Assembly (NCBI RefSeq): GCF_025685425.1
Contig: NZ_JAGTAS010000053.1
Location: 1 to 64,000 of the forward strand
Origin: Terriglobus albidus
GTDB lineage: Bacteria > Acidobacteriota > Terriglobia > Terriglobales > Acidobacteriaceae
Length of the DNA stretch: 64,000 nucleotides
Direction of reading: 5' to 3'
The notes beneath the pieces were generated by a model. It saw only the letters and a program-made list of their open reading frames with translations, did no database searches and had not been told where the DNA came from. Positions 26,337-35,850 of this stretch are shown here, one piece after another. The translations under genes were made by a program, and so were the position numbers. Within the stretch, counting starts at the first letter, position 1. Every line of letters begins with the position of its first letter.

Positions 26337-29213
26337 ATGCCAAAGGCCTTTCAAGTCCGCATCACGGCGATTGCGCTTGCCCTGTTGACGGCTGCCGCCT
26401 GTGCGCTTGGCGTCGTAAATTTCCTGCGGGAGATCCATTTTGATCTGCCGACAGACGGCGTGTCCTGGACGGAGATTCAGGGTGGACTGAAGGCAGAGCG
26501 GGTTCCCGCTAACTCTCCCGCGCAACGAGCAGGTATTCGTCCGGGAGATGTGCTGATCGCCGTCGATGAGCATCCCACTCCCCGGGTGGCAACCCTCAAT
26601 CGCCAAATTTGGCGTCATGGTGTCTGGTCGCGGGGAACCTATTCGATCGTACGGAACGCAAAGGCTCGTTTCGACGTTCAGGTTATCTTTGAGCCTACTG
26701 ATCGTTCGATCAACCAGGGTATGCGGTTGATTGGCCTGGTGTATCTCGGCATCGGACTTTATGTGCTTTTCCGGCGCTGGACCGCGCCGGGGTCGATGCA
26801 CTTTTATCTCTTCTGTCTGGCCAGTTTTGTCTTGTACGACTTCAAGTACACGGGCGAGCTAAACACTCTGGACTGGACGGTCTTTTACGCGAATCTGCTG
26901 GCGCAGGCACTCCAGCCCGCACTTTTCCTGCACTTTGCCGTAAGCTTCGGCCGAAGCTCCAACAGCCTGCCGCGGCGCATCCTCTCTGCCGCGCTTTATA
27001 TTCCAGGTTTTGTGGTTGCGGCGCTGCAGATTATTGCCTTCACCACATGGTCCGCGACGGAACAGCTTCATCATCGGCTGGATCAGATCGCCATTGGCTA
27101 CCTGTCAGCGTTTTACGTTACGGCGGCGATTGTTTTCTACACTCGCTATCGCCGGGCACGGTCCGGCTTGGAGCGGCAACAACTCAAGTGGCTCTCGCGT
27201 GGAGCATTGATTGCTGTTATTCCGTTCACGCTGCTTTACACCATTCCTTACATGGCAGATTGGGATATCTGGCCGATCGTTGCGAAGCTTTCCGGCTTGT
27301 CTTTGGTATTTCTGCCGCTGACGTTCGCATGGGCGATTGTCCGTTATCGCCTGATGGACGTAGATCTTATCTTCAAGCGTGGCGTCACCTATACGCTCGC
27401 TACCGCCGGCCTGGTCGGTCTGTACTTTGCGGTGATCGCTGTCTCAGCAGAACTGGTGCATGCGCGGCTTCCCGGCCTGCGTGCCTGGGGTCTGGTGGCG
27501 GCAATCGTTGTTACGTCGCTGATCTTCGATCCATTGAAGAACATCATTCAGGCCCGCGTTGACAAACTCTTTGACCGCCGCCGCTTCGACTATCGCAGCA
27601 CGCTGGTCGATTTCGGCCGCAGCCTGTCTTCCCAGACCGATATCAACCTGCTGACGCGTTCGATTGTCGAGCGTCTGCAGCAGACGCTGCTGGTTACGCG
27701 CGTGGCGCTGTTTACATCAAGCGAGCCTGGAGCCCCGCTGCATCTTGCGGCATCGCATGGCCTGAATGATGTCCCGGTGAACGACCTTAGCTTCCTGCAC
27801 TTTTACGGGCAGGCGCGGCATCTCTTTCTGGAAACACCGCAGCATGCAATGCACCTTACAGAGACGCAGCAGGCCACTGCCGCCGCGCTCGACCTGAACT
27901 ACTACCTTGCCTGTACGGTTGGTGAGCCGGGAACGGGGGCACAGCGCACCATTGCTGTGATTGGGCTTGGGCGTACGTCACGCGGCGACTTTCTTTCGTC
28001 GGAAGATATCGAGGTACTTGAATCGCTGGCAGGGTATATCGGCATTGCGATTCAGAATGCTCAGCTCTATACACGCCTGCAGCGTCAGGTTACTGAGTTT
28101 GAACGGCTGAAGGAGTTCAACGAGAACATCGTTGAGTCCATCCATATCGGTATCTTTGCGGTCGATCTGGAAGATCGTATTGAAAGCTGGAACGCCGAGA
28201 TGGAGGTCATGTACGCGACACCACGTGTCTCTGCGCTCCGCCGCCATCTGAGTGAGGTCTTTCCTCCGGAGTTCCTCGGTGAATTCGAGCGGCTCAAGAC
28301 TGAAGCCACAACGCATACCTTGTACAAGTTCCGCCTGCCGACGCCGGCTGGTGAAGTTCGTACCGCCAATATCGCGATTGCACCCCTGCTGACACGTGAT
28401 TTTGTCCCTGTCGGCCGTATTGTGCTGGTGGATGACATTACCGACCGCGTCAACATGGAAGGTCAGCTTGCCCAGGCCGAAAAGCTGTCTTCCATTGGCC
28501 TACTGGCGGCCGGCATTGCCCACGAGGTTAACACGCCGTTGGCTGTGATCTCCTCGTATGCGCAGATGCTGACGAAACATGCCGGCGCCGATCCTCGTCT
28601 GTCCTCCATCCTGGAGAAGATCACGCAGCAGACCTTCCGTGCCTCAGAGATCGCGAATGGCCTTCTCAACTTCTCGCGCACCAGCACGACGGAGTTCACG
28701 CATCTGGACATCAATGTCGTAATACGGGACACGCTGGCTCTGCTGGAGCACCAGATGAAAACCTCGCGGATCAAATTGGAGATTGACCTGGCTCCAAATC
28801 TTCCTCTTATCCGCGGGAATCAAGGCAAACTTCAACAGGTGGCGCTAAATCTGCTGATGAACGCCAAGGACGCAATGTTCAATCGCGCCGAAGGCTGCCT
28901 GCACGTGCAGACCGAGGCTGTTGGGAACAATGTTGTGGTTCGTATCGGAGATAATGGCAGCGGAATTGAACCGTCACACCTGCACAAGATTTACGACCCA
29001 TTCTTTACCACCAAGCTCCAGCCTGCTGTCGGCCAGCGGAAGGGAACCGGCCTCGGCCTCTCCGTCACTTACGGCATCATGCAGGAGCACAATGGCAAGA
29101 TCGACGTTGAGAGTGAGCCTGGCGTCGGTACCGTTTTCATCCTAGAATTTCCTGCCTTGGCTGATGTGACACGGCTAGGCAACGAGGCCAGCGGACGAAC
29201 GATTCATGCCTGA
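26337..29213 (+). CDS. Membrane histidine kinase with PDZ, GAF and PAS domains
   Basis: 958 residues from ATG 26337 (a TTG at 26262 would add 25). Order: TM1; PDZ-like domain (GGLKAERVPANSPAQRAGIRP region, about 35-110) outside the membrane; about nine further membrane helices; a helix with FDRRRFDYRSTL; GAF domain (about 430-580); PAS domain (from about 600, FNENIVESIHIGIFAVDLED); HisKA with AAGIAHEVNTPLAVIS; HATPase with N, G1 (GDNGSGI), F (DPFFTT) and G2 (GTGLGLSV) boxes. It signals to the response regulator encoded next, which it overlaps by 8 bp. Confidence 0.92.
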   Translation: MPKAFQVRITAIALALLTAAACALGVVNFLREIHFDLPTDGVSWTEIQGGLKAERVPANSPAQRAGIRPGDVLIAVDEHPTPRVATLNRQIWRHGVWSRGTYSIVRNAKARFDVQVIFEPTDRSINQGMRLIGLVYLGIGLYVLFRRWTAPGSMHFYLFCLASFVLYDFKYTGELNTLDWTVFYANLLAQALQPALFLHFAVSFGRSSNSLPRRILSAALYIPGFVVAALQIIAFTTWSATEQLHHRLDQIAIGYLSAFYVTAAIVFYTRYRRARSGLERQQLKWLSRGALIAVIPFTLLYTIPYMADWDIWPIVAKLSGLSLVFLPLTFAWAIVRYRLMDVDLIFKRGVTYTLATAGLVGLYFAVIAVSAELVHARLPGLRAWGLVAAIVVTSLIFDPLKNIIQARVDKLFDRRRFDYRSTLVDFGRSLSSQTDINLLTRSIVERLQQTLLVTRVALFTSSEPGAPLHLAASHGLNDVPVNDLSFLHFYGQARHLFLETPQHAMHLTETQQATAAALDLNYYLACTVGEPGTGAQRTIAVIGLGRTSRGDFLSSEDIEVLESLAGYIGIAIQNAQLYTRLQRQVTEFERLKEFNENIVESIHIGIFAVDLEDRIESWNAEMEVMYATPRVSALRRHLSEVFPPEFLGEFERLKTEATTHTLYKFRLPTPAGEVRTANIAIAPLLTRDFVPVGRIVLVDDITDRVNMEGQLAQAEKLSSIGLLAAGIAHEVNTPLAVISSYAQMLTKHAGADPRLSSILEKITQQTFRASEIANGLLNFSRTSTTEFTHLDINVVIRDTLALLEHQMKTSRIKLEIDLAPNLPLIRGNQGKLQQVALNLLMNAKDAMFNRAEGCLHVQTEAVGNNVVVRIGDNGSGIEPSHLHKIYDPFFTTKLQPAVGQRKGTGLGLSVTYGIMQEHNGKIDVESEPGVGTVFILEFPALADVTRLGNEASGRTIHA

Positions 29214-30642
29214 AGCATTAACGATAAACCCGCCGGACGCGGGCTTTATGCTGCCTGCCGGCAGCGGACGTATTCTGATCATTGACGACGAAGCTGCCAT
29301 CCGCGACTCGCTGGAGACTCTTCTGACGTTAGAAGGGTTCACGGTCACCATGGCCGAGGAGGGAAACTCCGGCCTGGACCTGTTGGCACGCGAGGAGTTC
29401 GATCTTCTGCTTCTCGATCTGTCTCTGCCGGGCGAAAGCGGCATGGACCTGCTGCCCAGAATCAAGGCGTCCCATCCTCAACTTCCGGTCATCATGATCA
29501 CCGCGTACGGTGCGGTAGCGAACGTCGTTGAAGCGATTCGCCTGGGTGCGGAGAACTTTGTTCAGAAGCCCTGGGACAACGAAAAGCTGCTGGCTGACAT
29601 TCGCTCCGCAATCGGCAAGCGCCGCGCCGAGCAGGAAGTGCTGCAACTCCGTCGGACTCTCAAGCAGCGTTATCAGTTCACGAATATTGTGGGCAAGAGC
29701 GACGTGATGCTCAAGCTGCTCGATCTGGTGGCGCAAGTAGCCGCTTCGCGTTCTACTGTCCTGATCCATGGAGAGAGCGGCACGGGCAAGGAATTGATTG
29801 CTAAAGCAATCCATGCAAATTCGCCGCGGAAAGATAAGCCCTTCGTCCCTGTGAACGTGGGTGCTGTCCCCGCAGACCTGCTGGAATCAACGCTCTTCGG
29901 CCACTTGAAGGGAGCCTTTACCTCGGCAGTCGCTACAAAGAAGGGACTCTTTGAGGCTGCCAACGAGGGCACGCTCTTCCTGGATGAGATTGGCACCATG
30001 CCTCTTGAAACCCAGGCCAAGGTGCTCCGCGCACTGCAGGAGCGCAAGTTCATGCAACTCGGTGGAACACAGGAGATCTCCGTCGACGTTCGTATTCTGG
30101 CGGCAACGAACGTTGATCTGCAGCAGGCGGTGAAGGAGGGCCGCTTCCGCGAAGATCTCTTCTACCGCTTGAACGTCATCTCCGTGGAGCTTCCGCCGTT
30201 GCGCAACCGCCGTGAAGATATCCCATTGCTGGCACAACACTTCCTCAAGCGTTTCTCAGAGGAGAATGGCCTGCCGGAGCGCACGCTCTCCCCAGACGCA
30301 ATGCGGCTGGTCATGGACCACAGCTGGCCGGGAAATATCCGCGAGCTGGAAAATGCGATGGAGCGCGGTGTAGTTCTCTCAACCGGACCGCAGATTACGC
30401 CGGATCAGCTTCCGCCTCAACTGACTGGAAACACCTACTCGGCAGCATTGATGGAGCACGCTTCCTCTGCTAGCCTCGCCGAGATTATGGAAGAGATCGA
30501 GCGCCGTATCATTGGCGACCGGCTGGAGCGTTGCAATTGGAATCAGACCGAGGCTGCAGCCTTCTTCAAGATTCCGCTAAGCACGCTGAATCAGAAGATC
30601 AAACGCCTGAACATTGAGTTGAAGAAGCGCGGAAAAGAATAG
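29206..30642 (+). CDS. Sigma-54-dependent response regulator (NtrC family)
   Basis: 478 residues: receiver domain (about 22-140; LIIDDEA, phospho-acceptor in LLLLDLSLPG), AAA+ sigma-54 activator domain (about 160-400; Walker A GESGTGKE, Walker B LFLDEIGTMP, R-finger region REDLFYRLNVI), and a C-terminal Fis-type helix-turn-helix (NQTEAAAFFKIPLSTLNQKIKRL). The loop that touches sigma-54 reads GAFTSA instead of the usual GAFTGA. Translationally coupled to the kinase gene. The TAG stop uses the TA of repeat copy C. Confidence 0.93.
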   Translation: MPEALTINPPDAGFMLPAGSGRILIIDDEAAIRDSLETLLTLEGFTVTMAEEGNSGLDLLAREEFDLLLLDLSLPGESGMDLLPRIKASHPQLPVIMITAYGAVANVVEAIRLGAENFVQKPWDNEKLLADIRSAIGKRRAEQEVLQLRRTLKQRYQFTNIVGKSDVMLKLLDLVAQVAASRSTVLIHGESGTGKELIAKAIHANSPRKDKPFVPVNVGAVPADLLESTLFGHLKGAFTSAVATKKGLFEAANEGTLFLDEIGTMPLETQAKVLRALQERKFMQLGGTQEISVDVRILAATNVDLQQAVKEGRFREDLFYRLNVISVELPPLRNRREDIPLLAQHFLKRFSEENGLPERTLSPDAMRLVMDHSWPGNIRELENAMERGVVLSTGPQITPDQLPPQLTGNTYSAALMEHASSASLAEIMEEIERRIIGDRLERCNWNQTEAAAFFKIPLSTLNQKIKRLNIELKKRGKE

Positions 30643-30755
30643 AGCATTTTCCATGTAGGTGTAGCGTAGGGATTCCGCATCTATGGGCGTTTTACGTAAT
30701 GAAAACGCCGCTGGACTCCTCTTCCGAGATACCCAGCAACAGGGAGAAGGCTCTA
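30640..30755 (+). mobile_element. MITE-like element, copy C
   Basis: 116 bp with flanking TA (30640-30641, 30754-30755). Ends GAGCATTTTCCATGTAG / CAACAGGGAGAAGGCTC show a few substitutions from the consensus; the central hairpin has GTTTTACGTAATGAAAAC. The left TA belongs to the stop codon of the response regulator. It separates this gene from the convergent oxidase gene. Confidence 0.86.
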
Positions 30756-30772
30756 GTAGCTTTCGGGCAAGT

Positions 30773-31567
30773 TTACTGAGCAAAGACCAACAGGCCGAAG
30801 AGGAAGGCCCAGAAGACTCCCATCGAGTGCCAGTACCACGCCGTGCAATCCACCACGATCTGCCGAGCCTGGATTTTCTTGATGGCGTAGAGCCCAATCA
30901 CGGCGGCTGCCAGTGCAAAAATACCGAACACCAGGTGAGCGCCGTGGATGCCGGTAATCAAGTAGAAGAACTTGCTGGAAGGGTTTGAGCTGAAACTGTG
31001 GTGCGCCAGGCTCAACTGCTTCCACGCTACTAATTGCCCGCTCACGAATGTCAGGCCAAAGACCAGGGTGGCGATCAACCAGGGCATTGCCCGTGTGGAG
31101 CTTGGCTTGCCCAGGCCCAGCCACTCCTCCATGACATCGATCTCGCGGAACATGTGCCGGCGGGCGATTTCCATGGTGATGGAACTCATCAAGAGAGCGG
31201 CAGTGTTGTACCAGAGGATGTGGGGAATCGCGATCGGGACCCAGTCCACGATGTAGTCGTTATGTGCATCGAAGTGCCCACTGGTCTGCCGGACGAAGAA
31301 GGCGCAGACGATGACGGCGAAGAACATCAGGTCGCCGGCCAGGGCAAAGAAGATACCCATGCGATACCGGGTGAGTGTCTCCCGGGGACCGCGGCTACCG
31401 GCCGGCCGGTTGTCCCAGTTATCGCCGTCACCACCGCCGCCAGTCGGCTTACGGTCAACAGGGGGCCGACGTCCTGAACCGCTGTCGCCGTCGTCAGGAC
31501 GACGTTTGCGTTCGGTTTCGTTCGGTGTAAGGATCGCCGCCACAGGGAGCCCCTTCGTTAACATCAA
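30773..31567 (-). CDS. Cytochrome c oxidase subunit III-like protein
   Basis: 264 residues (ATG 31567 or 31564). The first ~65 residues are charged and Gly-rich, likely disordered and cytoplasmic (RRPDDGDSGSGRRPPVDR). Five membrane helices follow with heme-copper oxidase subunit III features: GIFFALAGDLMFFAVIV, VSGQLVAWKQL, FYLITGIHGAHLVFGIF and DCTAWYWHSMGVFWAFLF. Subunits I and II are not in the window, so it is separated from the core oxidase genes or belongs to another operon. It follows pdxT by 37 bp on the same strand. Confidence 0.88.
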   Translation of the reverse strand: MMLTKGLPVAAILTPNETERKRRPDDGDSGSGRRPPVDRKPTGGGGDGDNWDNRPAGSRGPRETLTRYRMGIFFALAGDLMFFAVIVCAFFVRQTSGHFDAHNDYIVDWVPIAIPHILWYNTAALLMSSITMEIARRHMFREIDVMEEWLGLGKPSSTRAMPWLIATLVFGLTFVSGQLVAWKQLSLAHHSFSSNPSSKFFYLITGIHGAHLVFGIFALAAAVIGLYAIKKIQARQIVVDCTAWYWHSMGVFWAFLFGLLVFAQ

Positions 31568-31604
31568 GAGTACTCCCGTTTCGGATTTTTAGCGCAGGTG
31601 TTTC

Positions 31605-32222
31605 TTAGCCGGCATGGGCTTCCGTTGCAGAATGGGCCAGCTTCTCCCGGCGTACCATCTCGACGAAAAATTCATGCACACGGCGATCCGTGGAGAGCTC
31701 CGGATGGAAAGTGGCCGCCAGGATACGGCCTTCACGTACCAGGACCGGATCGCCGTTCCTCCGGGCCAGCACTTCGACGTCATTACCGACGGCGGCGATA
31801 CGAGGGGCACGGATGTAAACCATCTCCATCGGGCCGCCTGGCAGGGTTGTCTCGGTCTCCTGGATCGTGGAGTCTATCTGCCGGCCGTAGGCGTTGCGCT
31901 CTACCGTGGCATCCAGCACAGCCAACGACTTCTGCACCGGGTTGCGTACATCCTTGGCAAGCAGGATGGTTCCGGCACATGTGCCGAACGAAGGCTTTTG
32001 CCGGACGAAAGTGTCCAGGGCCGCGAAGAAGTTGTTCCGCTCCAGATGTTTCAGAAACGTCGTGGACTCACCGCCAGGCAGGATCAGGCCGTCCAGGGAA
32101 GCCAGATCTTCCGGCAGACGGACAAGCGGAGCATTTACACCAAGAGAACGAAGTACCTGGGCGTGTGCTTCAAACGCACCCTGCACGGCGAGCACACCGA
32201 TAGTCAGATGTTCAGAGGTCAT
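31605..32222 (-). CDS. pdxT: Pyridoxal 5'-phosphate synthase glutaminase subunit
   Basis: 205 residues. Class I glutaminase triad: Cys about 82 (FGTCAGTILLA) and His/Glu in FHPELS; the GGEST loop is at about 50-54. It supplies ammonia to PdxS for vitamin B6 synthesis. The start codon abuts the MITE-like element H, whose terminal repeat gives AGGAG with 10 nt spacing. A hairpin terminator after pdxS lies upstream, so pdxT probably depends on its own promoter. Confidence 0.95.
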   Translation of the reverse strand: MTSEHLTIGVLAVQGAFEAHAQVLRSLGVNAPLVRLPEDLASLDGLILPGGESTTFLKHLERNNFFAALDTFVRQKPSFGTCAGTILLAKDVRNPVQKSLAVLDATVERNAYGRQIDSTIQETETTLPGGPMEMVYIRAPRIAAVGNDVEVLARRNGDPVLVREGRILAATFHPELSTDRRVHEFFVEMVRREKLAHSATEAHAG

Positions 32223-32337
32223 TAGAGCAATTCTCCTAATACTGTAGCTCTGGATAAATCTTCGAATGCCGTTTTCTTCGAAGGAAAACGGCGCAAATAG
32301 CCAACACTCGCCCCAGACCTTTAGGAGAATTGCTCGA
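32223..32337 (-). mobile_element. MITE-like element, sister subfamily (copy H)
   Basis: Core 32225-32335. Perfect 15 bp terminal inverted repeat GAGCAATTCTCCTAA / TTAGGAGAATTGCTC and a central 9 bp hairpin GCCGTTTTC / GAAAACGGC. Same architecture and outer GAGCA(A/T)TT as copies A-G but different sequence between. Left flank TA, right flank GA (decayed). It lies between the pdxS terminator and the pdxT start codon. Confidence 0.75.
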
Positions 32338-32345
32338 GTCCCTAT

Positions 32346-32381
32346 GAAAAAACAGCGAAGCGGAGATGTCCACTTCGCTGT
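32346..32381 (-). terminator. Rho-independent terminator of pdxS
   Basis: On the minus strand ACAGCGAAG and CTTCGCTGT pair, with an inner GGA/TCC after one mismatch and loop GATG, followed by a run of six T. It begins 28 bp after the pdxS stop codon. Confidence 0.8.
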
Positions 32382-32408
32382 CCGGTTTAGAACGGTTATT
32401 TCGTTTGT

Positions 32409-33368
32409 TTACCAGCCGCGCGTCTGCATGAGCTGTGCTTCTTCGATCGCTGCGGCGGCGAGTCCCTTCATCGTACCGGTGACCAGTTCGCTGGCTTCGG
32501 CTACAATCTTCGGCTCGTTGAAGTGTGTCGCCGCGATCACAATCGCCTTGGCGCGGGAGACAGCTTCCGCACGCTCCTTCGGATCGTTCTCAATATCCAG
32601 CGGAGTCGCACGCTCCTTCATGAAGATGCCAGAGCCGACAAAGACGGTCTCCGCACCGAGCTGCATCATCAGGGCAGCGTCTGCCGGCGTAGCGATACCG
32701 CCTGCCGAGAAGTTGGGAACCGGCAGCTTGCCTTCCTGCGCCACCATACGCACCAGCTCGTAGGGAGCGCCGTGCAGCTTGGCTTCGTTGTACAGCTCCT
32801 CTTCACGCAGGGCGGTCAGGATGCGAATCTCGCGGTTCATGGTGCGCATATGCTGTACCGCGTGAACTACATCACCGGTGCCAGGCTCGCCTTTGGTACG
32901 GATCATTGCGGCGCCCTCAGCGATGCGGCGCAATGCTTCACCCAGGTTGCGTGCCCCGCAGACAAACGGTGTTTTGAAGGCGTGCTTATCGATGTGGTAG
33001 GTCTCATCGGCGGGCGTCAGCACTTCGGACTCGTCAATGAAATCGACGCCGAGCTGCTCCAGGACCTGAGCCTCGACAAAGTGTCCGATACGAGCCTTTG
33101 CCATGACGGGAATGGATACCGCCTGCATGATCTCTTTGATCAGCTTCGGGTTTGCCATACGAGCAACGCCGCCTTCGGCGCGAATCATCGCCGGCACGCG
33201 CTCCAGAGCCATGACGGAGACGGCGCCGGCTTCTTCGGCGATGCGCGCCTGCTCCACGTTCATGACGTCCATAATGACGCCACCTTTCAGCATTTCGGCC
33301 AGGCCGGTCTTCAGGCGCAAGCCCGTGCCACTTGGGTTGCCGCTAGTGCTGCCATTCAGGTGTGACAT
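32409..33368 (-). CDS. pdxS: Pyridoxal 5'-phosphate synthase lyase subunit
   Basis: 319 residues of the PdxS/SNZ TIM barrel: [62 protein letters not shown] and [20 protein letters not shown]. It builds PLP from ribose-5-phosphate, glyceraldehyde-3-phosphate and ammonia from PdxT. The N-terminus has about 20 extra Gly/Ser-rich residues. AAGGAG lies 10 nt before the ATG. A terminator follows the gene, so pdxS and pdxT are adjacent but apparently not one transcript. Confidence 0.97.
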   Translation of the reverse strand: MSHLNGSTSGNPSGTGLRLKTGLAEMLKGGVIMDVMNVEQARIAEEAGAVSVMALERVPAMIRAEGGVARMANPKLIKEIMQAVSIPVMAKARIGHFVEAQVLEQLGVDFIDESEVLTPADETYHIDKHAFKTPFVCGARNLGEALRRIAEGAAMIRTKGEPGTGDVVHAVQHMRTMNREIRILTALREEELYNEAKLHGAPYELVRMVAQEGKLPVPNFSAGGIATPADAALMMQLGAETVFVGSGIFMKERATPLDIENDPKERAEAVSRAKAIVIAATHFNEPKIVAEASELVTGTMKGLAAAAIEEAQLMQTRGW

Positions 33369-33445
33369 CGTATAGAGCTCCTTGTCGTTGGTCCGGTGAC
33401 GACTGCTGCGATCGAGAGAGACACTCCCAGGATTGCCCGCAGCGG

Positions 33446-33457
33446 GACATGCATGTC
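33446..33457. promoter_or_regulatory. 12 bp perfect palindrome upstream of pdxS
   Basis: GACATGCATGTC, about 78 bp upstream of the pdxS start codon. It could be a regulator site; no regulator gene is adjacent. Confidence 0.25.
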
Positions 33458-33547
33458 ATGGTTGCCCGGGAAATTCATATTTTAGCAGGTTTTATGTGCT
33501 AAGACGCGGCGAATCTGACTTGCCTGCAGCGCGATTGCCTGCACGTT

Positions 33548-35587
33548 TCAACCGGCGCAAAGCGCGCAGATTTGTTCGCCGAAACGCTGCGCTTTGCTCG
33601 GGCCAATGCCGTCTACCTGCAGCAGATCTTCGATCGTACGCGGGCGGTTCAATACGATCGCGCGCAGTGTGCGATCGGCGAGGATCATGAATGGCGGCTG
33701 TTTCAGCCGGCGAGCTTCTTCGGTTCTCCAACTGCGAATCTGCTGCTCAAGTGCGAGCTGTGCCGGGCTGAACGCCACCATCTCCTCGGCGTCCGCGGAT
33801 TTACGTTTGCGGGTGACAGTTCGAGGAGAGGCCTGAGCCTCTTCGCCAGTCATCAGCACTCCGAGAGGCTCTCCGTCCGGCAGCAGTTCCGCATCGCGAG
33901 TGATCGAGACCCGTTTATAGGGAATGGTGCGTCCCTCGGAGTTTTCGAAGGTTGCACTTTCAAGCGTCACCCATCCGGAGCGCGCGAGGCCTCCCAGAAG
34001 ATCCTCCATCTCATTGCGAGAAGGAGACCCACCCGGAAACACCTCACTGTGAAGCTTGCCCGTGGATTTGCCTCCTGAACGCTTCAGTGCTCGAAGAATC
34101 GTCCACATGGCCTCTTCTTCGCCGATGGTTGCATTCCGATAACGGACAGCGATCGCGCTCTCCGGAGAGCAAAAGTCGCATTTGCCGCACATCCGGCGGG
34201 CATCTACCGTGTCGCCGAAGTGAGCAATCAGAGCCGACATACGGCACTGGTGAGAGTCTGCATAACCGATCATCCGATCGATCTGCGCCTTCCGCTGCGC
34301 CAGCTGCTGCTCGTAGAGTCGGCGCCAGCCTTCGATGCGTCCGCGAACGGCAAAGCCCTCAAAATCCACCAGACAGGCGCCATGAGCGACCAGCTTTTCT
34401 ACAGCGGAGGAGAAGACTTCGGCGTCCATGCGCAGCTCTTCGCGTAACAGATCGAGCGGTAGCGGCTGATCGTTCAACTTGCGGAAGATCCGATCCAACT
34501 CGGTCGTCGCCGGGTACGACTTCTCCAGGAGAAAGTCCTGCGTGCGCTTGTCGGCATAGCTGTGCAACAGGATGCACCGGCTGGGCTTCCAATCGCGGCC
34601 TGCGCGCCCGATCTCCTGGTAGTACGCTTCTACGGAACCGGGAAGGGCGACGTGGATAACGGTGCGCACATTGGCTTTGTCGACCCCCATGCCGAAGGCG
34701 ACGGTGGCTACGACGATCTCCAACTCACCGGCCAGAAACTTCCGCTGTGTCTGTTCGCGAACTTCAGGAGGAAGGCCGGCGTGGTAAGGGGCCGCAGGGA
34801 AGTCGGCGGCAAGCTCCTGTGCAAGCGATTCAGCATCTCTTCTGGAGGAGGCATAGACGACAGCCGGGCGGCGTGCTGTATCAGCGAGAAGTCGCCTGGT
34901 TGTGGCGAATCGCTCGTTCTTTGGAGTTTCCACCACCTCGATGGCGAGGTTATCCCTGCGGAAGCCGTGGATGAAGCGTGCGGGCCGCTGAAGGCTCAAC
35001 TGAGCGATGATATCTTCCTGCACCTGCAGCGTCGCCGTCGCGGTCAATGCGACGACCACCGCGGGCCGCAGTGCCTGCACGTACTGCCCGAGAAGCCTGT
35101 AGTCGGGGCGGAAGTCATGTCCCCACTGGGAGATGCAGTGGGCCTCATCGATAGCGACAAGGCATGGAGGCCGCTTTGCCAGCATCTCCATGAAACCGGG
35201 TACTCTCAGCCGCTCGGGAGCGACGAACAAAAACTTCAGCTCTCCGTCGAGATAGTGTCGGCAGGCTTGCCGTTGAGCTTCGCGCGGCAGACCGGAGTGA
35301 ATGCGCGCTACTGCCACCCCCGCGGCCTCCAGTTTTGAAGACTGATCGTCCATCAGGGCGATCAGGGGACTGATAACCAGAGCCGTTCCCTCCAGCGCGA
35401 GAGCGGGAAGCTGATAGCACAGCGACTTTCCGGAGCCGGTCGGCATTACCAGCAACAGATCGCGACCCTCGACGGCGGCCCGGCAGACCTCTTCCTGGCC
35501 TTCCCGGAAGTCATCGAAACCGAAGGTCTGCCGTAGAAGGGAACGGAGGTCTCTGGAGGAGCTTTGAGCCATAGAGCGAACACTCAT
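33548..35587 (-). CDS. recQ: ATP-dependent DNA helicase RecQ
   Basis: 679 residues. Helicase core: [14 protein letters not shown] (Walker A), [29 protein letters not shown] (DEAH and aromatic loop), ALTATAT, and in the second lobe GRAGRD. The RQC zinc site is visible ([12 protein letters not shown]...CGKCDFC), then a winged helix and a C-terminal HRDC domain ([18 protein letters not shown]). It unwinds DNA 3'-5' in recombination and repair. Start ATG 35587, with MAQSSSRD (35572) an alternative. A diverged relative of its first lobe is fused to the topoisomerase at 57620. Confidence 0.95.
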   Translation of the reverse strand: MSVRSMAQSSSRDLRSLLRQTFGFDDFREGQEEVCRAAVEGRDLLLVMPTGSGKSLCYQLPALALEGTALVISPLIALMDDQSSKLEAAGVAVARIHSGLPREAQRQACRHYLDGELKFLFVAPERLRVPGFMEMLAKRPPCLVAIDEAHCISQWGHDFRPDYRLLGQYVQALRPAVVVALTATATLQVQEDIIAQLSLQRPARFIHGFRRDNLAIEVVETPKNERFATTRRLLADTARRPAVVYASSRRDAESLAQELAADFPAAPYHAGLPPEVREQTQRKFLAGELEIVVATVAFGMGVDKANVRTVIHVALPGSVEAYYQEIGRAGRDWKPSRCILLHSYADKRTQDFLLEKSYPATTELDRIFRKLNDQPLPLDLLREELRMDAEVFSSAVEKLVAHGACLVDFEGFAVRGRIEGWRRLYEQQLAQRKAQIDRMIGYADSHQCRMSALIAHFGDTVDARRMCGKCDFCSPESAIAVRYRNATIGEEEAMWTILRALKRSGGKSTGKLHSEVFPGGSPSRNEMEDLLGGLARSGWVTLESATFENSEGRTIPYKRVSITRDAELLPDGEPLGVLMTGEEAQASPRTVTRKRKSADAEEMVAFSPAQLALEQQIRSWRTEEARRLKQPPFMILADRTLRAIVLNRPRTIEDLLQVDGIGPSKAQRFGEQICALCAG

Positions 35588-35749
35588 CTTCGCATAAATC
35601 AGGCAGTGGAAGATTTGGGGGTAAATCCCCGCGCTGGTGTGTGTACGCCTTATAAATGAGTAATTTACGGAAGAATTGCAGCTTCTTTCCGGGGGCGATT
35701 GAGTACCTCTGCAAACTTGAATCCGGGCGCAAATCAGGGTAATCTAATA

Positions 35750-35804
35750 CTTTGCGGACACAGTCCAGTTGTTGCTGGAACTCACAGGGCGTGAGTCCGC
35801 AAAG
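35750..35804 (+). ncRNA. Candidate structured leader (three-way junction)
   Basis: The outer arms CTTTGCGGAC (35750-35759) and GTCCGCAAAG (35795-35804) are perfectly complementary over 10 bp. Between them lie two hairpins: TCCAG-N6-CTGGA (35764-35779) and CTCAC-N5-GTGAG (35781-35795). A possible promoter (TTGAAT at 35717, TAATCT or TCTAAT at 35740-35748) lies just before. It ends 46 nt before the 75 aa gene. I do not match it to a known riboswitch class. Confidence 0.45.
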
Positions 35805-35850
35805 AGCACCAGCAAGTACGAAACAATTTAACAAGGACACGAAAAACTGC

